A DNA stretch of 13,641 nucleotides, taken from positions 1 to 13,641 of the forward strand of contig CAMDXD010000064.1 of assembly GCA_945877995.1 (NCBI GenBank). The letters run 5' to 3'. A program made the translations under genes and the position numbers. This stretch comes from Bordetella parapertussis (GTDB taxonomy: Bacteria; Pseudomonadota; Gammaproteobacteria; Burkholderiales; CAIKXV01). The notes under the pieces are model-generated. The model was given only the letters and a program-made list of their open reading frames with translations. It was not told the DNA's origin and searched no databases. Below, in pieces: positions 1 through 7,272 of the stretch; the stretch's first letter is position 1, and the number at the start of each line of letters is the position of its first letter.

Positions 1-691
1 GTCGCGCGGTGGTGATCGCCAGTGCGCGCAGCCGGCCGGCCTTCACCAGTGCGATCGACCCGGGCATGGTGTGCGTGCCCGCCTGCAGCACGCCGGCCAT
101 CAGGTCGGTGTACGGCACGCCCTTGTACGCGACATGTTCCATGCGCACGCCGCTGAGCGTGTTGAACATCAGCATCGCCAGGTGGGTCATCGACCCAACG
201 CCTGTCGATCCGAAGTTGATGTCGCCCGGCCGCTTGCGCGCGAGTTCGATCAGCTCCCGCGGCGTGCGGGCCGGAAGCGCGGGGTGCACCAGCAGCAGCA
301 GCGGCACGTCGGCCACCCGGGCGATGGGGACGAAATCCTTCAGCGGGTCGAACGGCAGCTTGCTGGAGATCGCTGGCAGCATCGTGATCTCGGAAGCCGA
401 TCCCAGGAGGAGCGTATATCCATCAGGCGCCGCACGGGCGGCCACTTCGGTGCCGATCACCCCGGCCGCACCGACGCGGTTGTCGATCACGATCTGCTGG
501 CGCAGGTGCTCGGTCAATCGCTGCGACAGGATGCGCGCAGTCGAGTCCGAACCGCCGCTGACCGGGAAGGGCACGATCATGCGGATCGGCTTGGCCGGCC
601 AGGCCTGTGCATATGCGGTCGCCGGTGCGACGACGGCCAGCGCGAGGAGCGCGGTGGCCTGGAAGAACGGGCGGGCGAGCGGAAGGAACAT
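1..691 (-). CDS. Bug/TctC-family tripartite tricarboxylate transporter substrate-binding protein, 3'-truncated by the window edge
   Basis: This is a periplasmic receptor of the Bug (TctC) family. The 230 codons seen are the N-terminal two thirds of a normal ~325-residue protein; the rest lies left of the window. A signal peptide with a hydrophobic stretch around residues 12-25 and the likely cleavage AYA|Q after residue 28 is followed by the family start WPAKPIR, the glycine loop SGGSDS, RVGAAGVIGTE, PDGYTLL, VHPALPAR, FGSTGVGS and VAYKG. The ATG at 691 is chosen because AAGGAG lies six bases upstream and the signal peptide begins there. It follows the RidA gene with a 46-base gap on the same strand, so the two probably form one operon driven from the promoter near 1231-1260. 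Known of the family: it binds small carboxylates. The ligand here is unknown and no TctA/TctB is nearby. Confidence 0.9.
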   Translation of the reverse strand, partial: MFLPLARPFFQATALLALAVVAPATAYAQAWPAKPIRMIVPFPVSGGSDSTARILSQRLTEHLRQQIVIDNRVGAAGVIGTEVAARAAPDGYTLLLGSASEITMLPAISSKLPFDPLKDFVPIARVADVPLLLLVHPALPARTPRELIELARKRPGDINFGSTGVGSMTHLAMLMFNTLSGVRMEHVAYKGVPYTDLMAGVLQAGTHTMPGSIALVKAGRLRALAITTAR

Positions 692-737
692 CGGGATCTC
701 CTTGTCGCGCTGGTTCGCGCGACGGAACAAAGGGCGC

Positions 738-1199
738 TCAGCGTCCGGGATAGGCGACGACCATCTCGATCTCCAGGCGTGCGCCGGGGGTCGAGAGCTG
801 GTTCACGCACACCGTGGTGCTCGCCGGCGTCCAGTCGCCGAGGACCTTGCGCAACTCGGCGCTGATCGCGTTCAGGTCGCGCATGTCGGTGAGGTACTTG
901 GTGACCTTGACCACGTCTGTCCAGGCGAGCCCCTCGTGGTCGAGGATCGAGCGCAGGTTCTCGAGCACCAGCCGCGTCTGCTCGGTGATCGAGCATGGGT
1001 GCACATGCTCGTGCAGCTCGTGCGGATGGCGATGGTAGAGCGGCGAGGGCGTGGCCCCTGAAATGAACAGGAGGTCCGGGCCACCGGTGATGCGCATCGC
1101 CGGCGCATACGGCATGTCGGGCCGGCGCGCGGGGTTGGTCTGGATCTCCTGGACCGACGGGTTGGTCGGAGACGACTGGTAGGGCGGTGTGCGCGGCAT
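738..1199 (-). CDS. RidA-family (YjgF/YER057c/UK114) protein lacking the catalytic arginine
   Basis: The 153-residue protein has the RidA fold signature: LLFISGAT (residues 43-50), EQTRLVLENLRSIL (73-86), VVKVTKYLTDM (96-106) and a C-terminal PGARLEIEMVVAY (138-150). Canonical RidA is a cytoplasmic trimer that hydrolyses reactive enamines/imines such as 2-aminoacrylate, using an arginine (Arg105 in E. coli). By eye, that position here falls in PASTTVCV (125-132), so it is Ser or Thr, as in Rid subfamilies without imine deaminase activity. Between SGAT and EQTR lies a loop with six histidines and a cysteine (56-69). The ATG at 1199 has GGAGGG nine bases upstream; a Met at residue 29 is a less likely start. 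It is about 25 residues longer than E. coli RidA, mostly at the N-terminus. It is first in an operon with a Bug receptor. The family call is firm; the reaction is not known. Confidence 0.92.
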   Translation of the reverse strand: MPRTPPYQSSPTNPSVQEIQTNPARRPDMPYAPAMRITGGPDLLFISGATPSPLYHRHPHELHEHVHPCSITEQTRLVLENLRSILDHEGLAWTDVVKVTKYLTDMRDLNAISAELRKVLGDWTPASTTVCVNQLSTPGARLEIEMVVAYPGR

Positions 1200-1230
1200 G
1201 TCCGGATACCCTCCGATGAAATCCCGTCGC

Positions 1231-1260
1231 AGTATCGGCCGTGGCGCAGGCGAGTGTCAA
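1231..1260 (-). promoter_or_regulatory. Predicted sigma-70 promoter for the RidA-Bug operon
   Basis: On the minus strand a perfect -35 box TTGACA (1260-1255) is separated by 18 bases from GATACT (1236-1231), a 4/6 match to the -10 consensus. Transcription would start near 1224, giving a ~25-base leader that holds the GGAGGG ribosome binding site (1214-1209). This is the best promoter match in the window. Confidence 0.6.
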
Positions 1261-1289
1261 CGCAGCGGCGGTACACGTTCGCCGTTGGC

Positions 1290-1295
1290 TACAAT
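1290..1295 (+). promoter_or_regulatory. Predicted -10 element for the Bug-flavoprotein operon
   Basis: GGCTACAATG contains TACAAT, a 5/6 match to the -10 consensus in a form common in Burkholderiales. No good -35 box lies 16-18 bases upstream (about 1267-1273), so this promoter probably needs an activator. Its -35 region nearly touches the -35 of the divergent RidA promoter. The leader from about 1302 to the Bug ATG at 1433 would be about 130 bases. Confidence 0.4.
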
Positions 1296-1308
1296 GCCCA
1301 GGATCCTT

Positions 1309-1323
1309 CAGCCCGGTGGGCTG
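1309..1323 (+). promoter_or_regulatory. Small perfect hairpin in the leader of the Bug-flavoprotein operon
   Basis: CAGCCC-GGT-GGGCTG is a six-base-pair perfect stem with a three-base loop, a few bases after the predicted transcription start. The loop and right arm contain GGTGGG, the only purine-rich stretch ahead of a short reading frame that starts at 1326. There is no U-tract after it, so it is not a classical terminator. A regulatory role is inference. Confidence 0.25.
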
Positions 1324-1325
1324 CC

Positions 1326-1433
1326 ATGACGTCGACGCCGATCGACGCGGAAATCACCACACAATCGCGGCAGCGGATACCGGACGCATCCTGCATTCCG
1401 GGCATGGCCGGCCGTTCGGTGGGGGAGACGTGA
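1326..1433 (+). CDS. Possible 35-codon leader ORF overlapping the Bug start codon
   Basis: An ATG at 1326 opens 35 codons that end in a TGA at 1431-1433, overlapping the downstream Bug ATG at 1433 by one base (TGATG). This is the arrangement expected for translational coupling. The peptide (begins MTSTPIDAEI, ends GRSVGET) has no signal peptide or recognisable family. The ribosome binding site is weak (GGTGGG inside the hairpin at 1309-1323). A short frame like this can occur by chance in a leader, so I list it only as a candidate. Confidence 0.2.
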   Translation: MTSTPIDAEITTQSRQRIPDASCIPGMAGRSVGET

Positions 1434-2425
1434 TGAACAGACCAAGGGCGGCGCTGCGAAGCGCCGGATCCGCCATGTTGGGCCTTGTCGCTTCGGTTGT
1501 CGGCGGCGCCGCCTTGGCGCAGGAGTTTCCGGTCAAGCCGATCCGGGTCATCGTCGGCTTCGCGCCGGGCGGATCCAACGACATCGTGATCCGGATCGTC
1601 GCGCCCAGGTTGTCTGAACTGCTGAAGACCTCGGTGACGGTCGAGAACCGGCCGGGTGCCAATGCGATCATCGGTACCGATGCGGTGGCCAGGGCTCCTG
1701 CCGATGGCTACACGCTGGGCCTGGTCGGGGTCAGCAACCTGATCCTGAATCCGCTGCTGGATCCCAAGACGCCGTACAACGCGTTGACCGACTTTGTCGG
1801 CCTCACGAGTATCGGCATCACCCATCAGGTGTTTTCGGTACACCCGTCCGTGCCTGCTCGTTCGCTGAAGGAACTCGTTGCCCTGGCCAGGGCAAGGCCG
1901 GGGCAACTGAACTTCGGGTCCCCCGGTGCTGGCGGCCTCAAGCACCTGACCCTGGAGTTCCTGAACTCCCTGGCTGGTACCCGCATCGAGCACATCGCAT
2001 ACAAGGGCGGCGGGCCGGCAATGATCGATGCACTGGGCGGACAGATCCATGGTGTGCTCGTCGATATCGCGGCGCCGCTTCCCTACATCAGGCAAGGCCG
2101 CTTGCGTGCGCTGGCCGTGACCGGCGAGGCGCGTGCGAAGCAGTTGCCGGAGGTGCCGACCGTCCTCGAACAGGGCATCCGGATGGTGTCGCTGAACTGG
2201 TTCGCAGTGGTGGCGCCGGCGAAGACGCCACAGCACGTGGTCGATCGGCTGCATCCGGCGCTGGTGAGTGCCTCGCAGTCTCCCGAGGTGAGGCAGCGAT
2301 TCGAGGAGATTTCCGTCGAGTCGTTCACGCACCCGTCGCCCGCCGCGTTCCAGCAGTTCGTGCGGGACGAGTATCTGCGCTGGGGCAACGTCGTGAAGGA
2401 TTCCAGGGTCGCTGCGCGGCTGTAG
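1433..2425 (+). CDS. Bug/TctC-family substrate-binding protein
   Basis: A complete 330-residue periplasmic receptor. The signal peptide runs to ALA|Q at residue 29/30, followed by EFPVKPIRVIVGF, the glycine loop PGGSNDI (46-52), RPGANAIIGTD, PADGYTLGL, VHPSVPARSLKELVALA, NFGSPGAGGLKHL, IAYKGGGPA, GRLRALAVTG, LPEVPTV and the C-terminal helix region, all in the usual family order. The frame stays open upstream to 1241, but the ATG at 1433 is preferred: GGGGGAG lies five bases upstream and a proper signal peptide starts there. The flavoprotein begins 14 bases after the stop, so the two are almost certainly co-transcribed. The family binds carboxylates in the periplasm and normally delivers them to a TctA/TctB permease, not encoded here. 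Ligand unknown; a substrate of the flavoprotein or its precursor is a reasonable guess. Confidence 0.95.
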   Translation: MNRPRAALRSAGSAMLGLVASVVGGAALAQEFPVKPIRVIVGFAPGGSNDIVIRIVAPRLSELLKTSVTVENRPGANAIIGTDAVARAPADGYTLGLVGVSNLILNPLLDPKTPYNALTDFVGLTSIGITHQVFSVHPSVPARSLKELVALARARPGQLNFGSPGAGGLKHLTLEFLNSLAGTRIEHIAYKGGGPAMIDALGGQIHGVLVDIAAPLPYIRQGRLRALAVTGEARAKQLPEVPTVLEQGIRMVSLNWFAVVAPAKTPQHVVDRLHPALVSASQSPEVRQRFEEISVESFTHPSPAAFQQFVRDEYLRWGNVVKDSRVAARL

Positions 2426-2439
2426 GTGCCGGAGGGTTG

Positions 2440-4083
2440 ATGTCTGCTATCGAAATCGAGTCCGTCGAAACGGATGTGCTGGTCCTGGGCGGCGGCGTGG
2501 CTGGTTATCGGGCCGCTGCGGCCGCGGCGGGTGCGGGTGCTTCCGTGGTCCATGCGTTTCGTGCACGTGGCGCGTCCCAGTACATCTTCGGGTTCAACGT
2601 GCCGCTCGGGCACAAGGATGCGCGCGACGATCCGGAAACCTATTCCGAGGACATCCTGCGCGGCGGCTACCGCCTCAACGACCGTTCGCTGGTCGAGACG
2701 CTCGTCCAGGGGACACGCCCGGCGCTCGAGGAACTCGTTGCCATCGGCGTTCCGTTCGCCCGCAATGGCGAGGCGTTCGACCAGCTGAGCCTGTCGGGCA
2801 ATACGTACCCGAGGTCGGTCTACCACCCGGACGGCCTCGGGCCGCTCGCCATCGGCAAGCTCGACCAGCATTGCAGTGCGCATGGCGTGCGCAAGTTCGC
2901 TGGCTGGAAGGCGATCGCCCTGCTGCAGGACGATGCGGAAATCGTAGGTGCCCTGCTGTACAAGGTGAACGCGCCTGCGCTGCTCGCCGTGCATGCGCGA
3001 GCTACCGTGCTTGCCACCGGCGGCATCGGCGCCATCTACGCCGACAGTACGTATCCGGCGGATGTCGCGGCGGATTCATACGCGATGGCCCATGCTGCCG
3101 GGGCCACGCTGATCGACATGGAGTTCGTGCAGTTCGAGCCGACGGTGGTCGTGCACCCGGCCGAGTGCCGCGGCCTGGTGATGCCGACCGCCATGTTCGG
3201 CGAGGGCGCGCAACTTCTCAATGCGCTGGGTGAGCGGTTCATGTATCGATATAACCCGGACCATGGCGAGATGCGCATCGAGAAGGCGCGCATGGCGCAT
3301 TGCATCCAGCAGGAAATCTCGGAAGGACGGGGTTTCCCCGACGGCTCGGTGATGTTCGACACGACGGTCGTCGCGCCGGAGCGGCTGGACAACCACAAGG
3401 AGAAGGTCAAGCGCCTGCGTAGCAAGGGCTTCGAGCCGACCACCGAAGCCCCGCGCGTGCGTCCTGCCGCGCACAGCCACATGGGGGGCGTGCAGATCGA
3501 CAGTCAGGCCCGGTCGGGCGTGCCGGGGTTGTTCGCCGCGGGCGAGGCTGCGGGTGGCGTACATGGCGCCAGCCGGCTGGCAGGCAATGGCGCGAGCGAT
3601 GTCTTCGTGTTCGGCGGCATCGCGGGCCGAGGTGCTGCGGCATCGAAGATGGACACCCGGGGGCGTGACTGGTCGGCCATCCATGGCAGGGCGACCGCGC
3701 CGCTGCTCGCCGCGCTCGATGGCGCAGGGCAGGCGCGGCCCGACGAACTCAAGGCGTCGGTGCGATCGATCCTGCTGGCGTCGGCCGGGCTCTATCGCGA
3801 TCGCGCAGGCTTGACGCAGGGGCTGGAACGGATCGACGCGATGAAGCGTGAACTCGGTGCCGGGCTCGACGTACCAGACCTGCGCGAGGCGGTGCGTGCC
3901 CTCGAGGCAGACAACATGGTGACCGTTGCCAGCTTCATCATGCGCTCGGCGCTGGAGCGGACGGAAAGCCGGGGCGCGCACCAGCGCACGGATTTTCCCG
4001 GGAAGAACGAAGAGCAATGGCTGTGCCGAGTGGCGGTTCGGCCGGGTGGCCCGGGTGGGCAGGTGGAGACCCTCCGGTTGTAG
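2440..4083 (+). CDS. FAD-dependent oxidoreductase, fumarate reductase/succinate dehydrogenase flavoprotein family, atypical active site
   Basis: 547 residues with the N-terminal FAD-binding Rossmann motif VLGGGVAGYRAA (15-26), LATGGIG (191-197), the capping domain, the second FAD motif GLFAAGEAAGGVHGASRLAGN (363-383) and a C-terminal helical domain ending in ESRGAHQRTDFP (509-520). The histidine that carries covalent FAD in SdhA/FrdA is absent, so FAD is probably non-covalent, as in aspartate oxidase. Of the four usual substrate/catalytic residues, by eye two remain (His345 in AAHSHMGG, Arg379 in ASRLAGN). The FVQFHPT histidine is Glu233 (FVQFEPT), and the catalytic Arg-Asp pair aligns to Lys282-Ala283. 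No signal peptide, so cytoplasmic. The ATG at 2440 follows GGAGGG by three bases; a TTG at 2437 is too close to it. Second gene after Bug. Oxidation or reduction of a carboxylic acid is likely; the substrate is unknown. Confidence 0.9.
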   Translation: MSAIEIESVETDVLVLGGGVAGYRAAAAAAGAGASVVHAFRARGASQYIFGFNVPLGHKDARDDPETYSEDILRGGYRLNDRSLVETLVQGTRPALEELVAIGVPFARNGEAFDQLSLSGNTYPRSVYHPDGLGPLAIGKLDQHCSAHGVRKFAGWKAIALLQDDAEIVGALLYKVNAPALLAVHARATVLATGGIGAIYADSTYPADVAADSYAMAHAAGATLIDMEFVQFEPTVVVHPAECRGLVMPTAMFGEGAQLLNALGERFMYRYNPDHGEMRIEKARMAHCIQQEISEGRGFPDGSVMFDTTVVAPERLDNHKEKVKRLRSKGFEPTTEAPRVRPAAHSHMGGVQIDSQARSGVPGLFAAGEAAGGVHGASRLAGNGASDVFVFGGIAGRGAAASKMDTRGRDWSAIHGRATAPLLAALDGAGQARPDELKASVRSILLASAGLYRDRAGLTQGLERIDAMKRELGAGLDVPDLREAVRALEADNMVTVASFIMRSALERTESRGAHQRTDFPGKNEEQWLCRVAVRPGGPGGQVETLRL

Positions 4084-4092
4084 CGCCTGCGC

Positions 4093-6240
4093 CTAGGTGC
4101 CGGACAGGAGGATCCTCGAATCCACCACCGCATATCCCTGCGCGTGCGCGATCACCGGGTTCAGGTCGATCGCGGCGATCTCCGGATGCGCGGTCGCGAG
4201 CGTCGATACCTTCACGAGCAGGTCTGCGATGGCGCGCCTGTCGACCGCCAGCAGGCCACGTACACCTTCAAGCATCGCCTGCGCGCGGATCTCCCCCAGC
4301 ATCTCGAGCGCATCGGCTTGCGAGACCGGGATGGCGCGAAAGACCACATCCCGCATCGCCTCGACGAACACGCCACCCAGCCCGACCATCAGCACCCGCC
4401 CGTACTGCGGATCCTGCACCAAGCCCACGATCAGCTCGACGCCCCGAGGCGCCATCGGCGTCGCCAGCACTCCTGCGATGTCGGCTTCCGGCTGGTGCGC
4501 GCGCACGTCCCGGACGATCCCGTCGTGCGCATCGGCGACCGCCGCCGCCCCGGTCACGTCGAGGCGTACGCCCCCCATGTCCGACTTGTGCAGCACGTCG
4601 CGCGACACGATCTTCAGCGCCAGAGGTACGCCACCGAGTTGCGCGACCACATCTGCGGCGTCGCCGGTCTTCGTCATGAGGAGGAACGGTGCCATCGGTA
4701 CGCCATGGGCGGCCAGCAGCGCGCGTGCTTCGGGTTCGAGCAGGTCGCGACGTTGCGCGTGTGCCGTCGAGACGATCGCATCGGCAGCCGGCAGGCGCGC
4801 CGGTCCTGCCGGCACGGCCGCAGCCGCCGCCAGCCGCCGCAGCATCTCGCCATGCTCGGCTGCATGCGCCAGGCATCGCACCGCCGTCTCGACATGCCGC
4901 TCGTACGGCACCCCGGCCTTGCGCAGCGCATCGAGCGAGGACGTCTTCAGGTGCGCGTAATGCGACTGCACCATCACCGGCTTGCCCAGCCGGTGCATCT
5001 CGGCTGCAAGCGCGACGCCGATCGCCGCTTCGACCTCGACGATATCCGCGCCGTAGCGCGTCGGGGCGGTCACATAGCCGCCGAAGAAGCCCACCAGCAG
5101 CAGCGCATCGATGTTCGGGTCTTCCAGGATCAGCTTCGAGATCGATCCGTAGTACTCCACGCGCGGATCCGTGCCGCCACCGGCATCGACCGGGTTGGCG
5201 ATCGCCGTCGCATTAGGGACGATCGCATGGATCTTCGCCTGCGTCTCGCCGGTGAGCGTCGCCAGTTCGAGCCCGCACTGCGCGAGGGTCTCGGCGGCGA
5301 TCGAGATCGGGCCGCCGCCTTCGGACAGCACCGCCACCCGGCGGCCGCGCATCGGCGGGAACAGCATCAGCGCATCGGCGACCGGGAACAGGTGGTCGGA
5401 TTGCTCGACCAGCACCACGCCCGCCTGGCGCAGCACGCCGCGCGTCACGACATGGTCCGCCGACAGTGAGCCGCTGTGCGACCGCGCGGCGCCCTTGCCC
5501 TCGGCCGTGCGCCCCACCGCATAGACCACGATCGGCTTACGCTGGCCGACCCTGCGCGCCGCCGCGAGATACGCGGGCCCGTCCTTGAAGCCTTCGATGT
5601 ACGAGACGATCGCACGCGTTTCCGGGTCGTCGCCGAAGCAGTCGAGATACTCGTGGAACTGCAGGTCGGCCTGGTTGCCGACCGACAGCATCGCGCTGAT
5701 GCCGCTGTGGCCGTGGAAGCGGATCTCGAGCTCGAGCGAGCGCAGCACGTTCGCCGAGTTCGACACCAGCGCAAGCGGGCCATGCGGGATGTCCGGGCGG
5801 CCGTACGCGTTGCAGCTGTGCCGCGCGGTGAACATCCCGGCAGTGTTCGGCCCGATCAGCCGCACGCCATGCCGGCGGGCGATCGCCACGGTTCGCTCCT
5901 CCAGCAGGCGTCCGGCCTCGCTCGCCTCGCTGAAGCCACCGGCGAGCAGCAGCGCGCCCTTGACGCCGTTGCGTCCGCAGGCCTCGACCATGTCCGGCGT
6001 CGTCGCCGCTGCGGTGCAGACGATGGCGAGGTCGATGGGTTCCGGCACCGCGCCCAGGCTCGGATGGCACTGGACGTCGAGGATCTCGCCTTCCTTCGGG
6101 TTGATCGGGAAGATGCGCCCGTCGAACGCGTCGGTGAGCAGGGTCTTCAGCGCGCGGTAGCCGCGCTTGGCCGGGTCTTTCGACGCACCGATGATCGCGA
6201 TGGTGCGCGGATACAGGATGGGGTCGAGCGGGTGGGTCAT
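4093..6240 (-). CDS. Acetate--CoA ligase family protein (NDP-forming acyl-CoA synthetase, fused alpha-beta)
   Basis: 715 residues, the full length of a single-chain ADP-forming acyl-CoA synthetase, which interconverts acid + CoA + ATP and acyl-CoA + ADP + phosphate. Order: CoA-binding Rossmann domain (about 8-140, IAIIGASKDPAKRGYRAL), succinyl-CoA-ligase-like domains (about 150-465, with the phosphohistidine motif ARSHSGSLS, His255, and LSEGGGPI at 306-313), then a C-terminal ATP-grasp domain (about 495-715) with ALKIVSRDVLHKSDMGGV (541-558), DPQYGRVLMVGLGG (610-623) and DLNPVIAH (692-699). All the key motifs are intact. The ATG at 6240 lies six bases after the stop of the upstream Bug gene with only a weak AGGCGA site, so it is probably translationally coupled. 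It converges on the flavoprotein with nine bases between the stops. Which acid it activates cannot be told; many paralogues are misannotated as acetate-specific. Confidence 0.93.
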   Translation of the reverse strand: MTHPLDPILYPRTIAIIGASKDPAKRGYRALKTLLTDAFDGRIFPINPKEGEILDVQCHPSLGAVPEPIDLAIVCTAAATTPDMVEACGRNGVKGALLLAGGFSEASEAGRLLEERTVAIARRHGVRLIGPNTAGMFTARHSCNAYGRPDIPHGPLALVSNSANVLRSLELEIRFHGHSGISAMLSVGNQADLQFHEYLDCFGDDPETRAIVSYIEGFKDGPAYLAAARRVGQRKPIVVYAVGRTAEGKGAARSHSGSLSADHVVTRGVLRQAGVVLVEQSDHLFPVADALMLFPPMRGRRVAVLSEGGGPISIAAETLAQCGLELATLTGETQAKIHAIVPNATAIANPVDAGGGTDPRVEYYGSISKLILEDPNIDALLLVGFFGGYVTAPTRYGADIVEVEAAIGVALAAEMHRLGKPVMVQSHYAHLKTSSLDALRKAGVPYERHVETAVRCLAHAAEHGEMLRRLAAAAAVPAGPARLPAADAIVSTAHAQRRDLLEPEARALLAAHGVPMAPFLLMTKTGDAADVVAQLGGVPLALKIVSRDVLHKSDMGGVRLDVTGAAAVADAHDGIVRDVRAHQPEADIAGVLATPMAPRGVELIVGLVQDPQYGRVLMVGLGGVFVEAMRDVVFRAIPVSQADALEMLGEIRAQAMLEGVRGLLAVDRRAIADLLVKVSTLATAHPEIAAIDLNPVIAHAQGYAVVDSRILLSGT

Positions 6241-6246
6241 CGTCGC

Positions 6247-7236
6247 CTACTGCAGTTCGAGCCCGGACGCCTTCACGATCCGTGCATAGAGGTCGATCTC
6301 GCGCTTGATCAGCGCCAGCAGCGATTCGGTGCTCCCGCCCGCGACCGCCAGCCCGAGCGCCTCCAGCCTCGAGCGCAGGTCGGGGGTCGCCAGTGCCGCG
6401 TTGACCGCCTTGTTGAGGCGCGCGATGACTTCCGGCGGTGTCTTCGCCGGGGCCACCAGCGCCATCCAGCCGCTCGCGTCGAAGCCCTTGAAGCCGGATT
6501 CATCCAGCGTCGGCACGCCGGGGAGCTGCGCGACGCGGCTGCCGGACATGATCGCGAGTGCACGCAGCCGCCGCGACTGCACAGGCTCGATGGCGGTGGG
6601 CACGGTATCGAACATCACCTCGATCTCGCCGGCGAGTTGTGCCTGCTGCGCCTGCGCCCCGCCCCGGTAGGCCACCGGGGTCAGCTTCACGCTGGAATAC
6701 ATCATGAACTGCTCGCCGCGCAGGTGATGGCCGCCGCCCACCCCGGTGGTGCCGTAGTTCAGCTTGCCGGGATGCGCGCGCGCCAGCGCGACCAGGTCCT
6801 TCACCGATTTCACCGGCAGCGAAGGGTGTACCGTCATCACCATCGGCTGGTCGACGACCTGCACGATCGGCGCGAAATCCTGCCGCGGGTCGAAGGGGAG
6901 CTTCTTGTAGATGCTCAGGCCCGAGGCCAGCGGGGTGGTGTTGCTGAATAGCAGCGTATGGCCGTCGGGTGCGGCGCGGGCGACATGCTCGGCGGCGATG
7001 TTGCCGGCGGCGCCGGCGCGGTTCTCGACGAGGAAAGTCTGGCCGAAGGATTCGGAGAGCTTCTGCGCCAGCAGGCGCGCGACGATGTCGATGCTGCCGC
7101 CGGCGGTGAAGCCGACGAGGACGCGGACGGGCTTGGAAGGGTAGGGCTGGGCGGTGGCCAGGAGCGGTGCGAGGGTGAAGCAGGCGCCGACTATGGCGGC
7201 GGAGAAGGGGAAAGCCGGTTTCCTTGCGTCACCCAT
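6247..7236 (-). CDS. Bug/TctC-family substrate-binding protein
   Basis: A complete 329-residue receptor. Signal peptide to ATA|Q (29/30), then PYPSKPVRVLVGF, glycine loop TAGGSIDI (44-51), NRAGAAGNIAAEH, PDGHTLLFS, VHPSLPVKSVKDLVALA, NYGTTGVGGGHHL, VAYRGGAQAQ, LPGVPTLDESG and a C-terminal EIDLYARIVK. The frame is open to an ATG at 7311, but the start at 7236 fits better: GGAG lies ten bases upstream, the signal peptide begins there, and the predicted promoter (7273-7301) would lie inside a longer gene. The acyl-CoA ligase follows after six bases. HHL in the ligand-domain loop and Arg in place of Lys in the AYRGG motif are mild departures from its neighbours. Substrate unknown; likely an acid handled by the ligase. 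Confidence 0.93.
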   Translation of the reverse strand: MGDARKPAFPFSAAIVGACFTLAPLLATAQPYPSKPVRVLVGFTAGGSIDIVARLLAQKLSESFGQTFLVENRAGAAGNIAAEHVARAAPDGHTLLFSNTTPLASGLSIYKKLPFDPRQDFAPIVQVVDQPMVMTVHPSLPVKSVKDLVALARAHPGKLNYGTTGVGGGHHLRGEQFMMYSSVKLTPVAYRGGAQAQQAQLAGEIEVMFDTVPTAIEPVQSRRLRALAIMSGSRVAQLPGVPTLDESGFKGFDASGWMALVAPAKTPPEVIARLNKAVNAALATPDLRSRLEALGLAVAGGSTESLLALIKREIDLYARIVKASGLELQ

Positions 7237-7272
7237 TGTCCCGTTCTCCGAGCTGACCCATTCCGTCTGGAG

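Noticed and set aside
9..1061. Long plus-strand frames across the left edge (9-1061 and 71-865).
   Set aside because: They are opposite the Bug and RidA genes, whose conserved motifs are on the minus strand.
1241..1432. A 64-codon N-terminal extension of the first rightward Bug protein.
   Set aside because: It would bury the signal peptide and overlap the predicted promoter. The ATG at 1433 has a strong ribosome binding site.
5476..6951. A 491-codon plus-strand open frame, and a 441-codon one at 4144-5469, opposite the acyl-CoA ligase and Bug genes.
   Set aside because: Both are antisense shadows of genes with intact family motifs. Their translations are dominated by Arg, His and Gln and show no domains.
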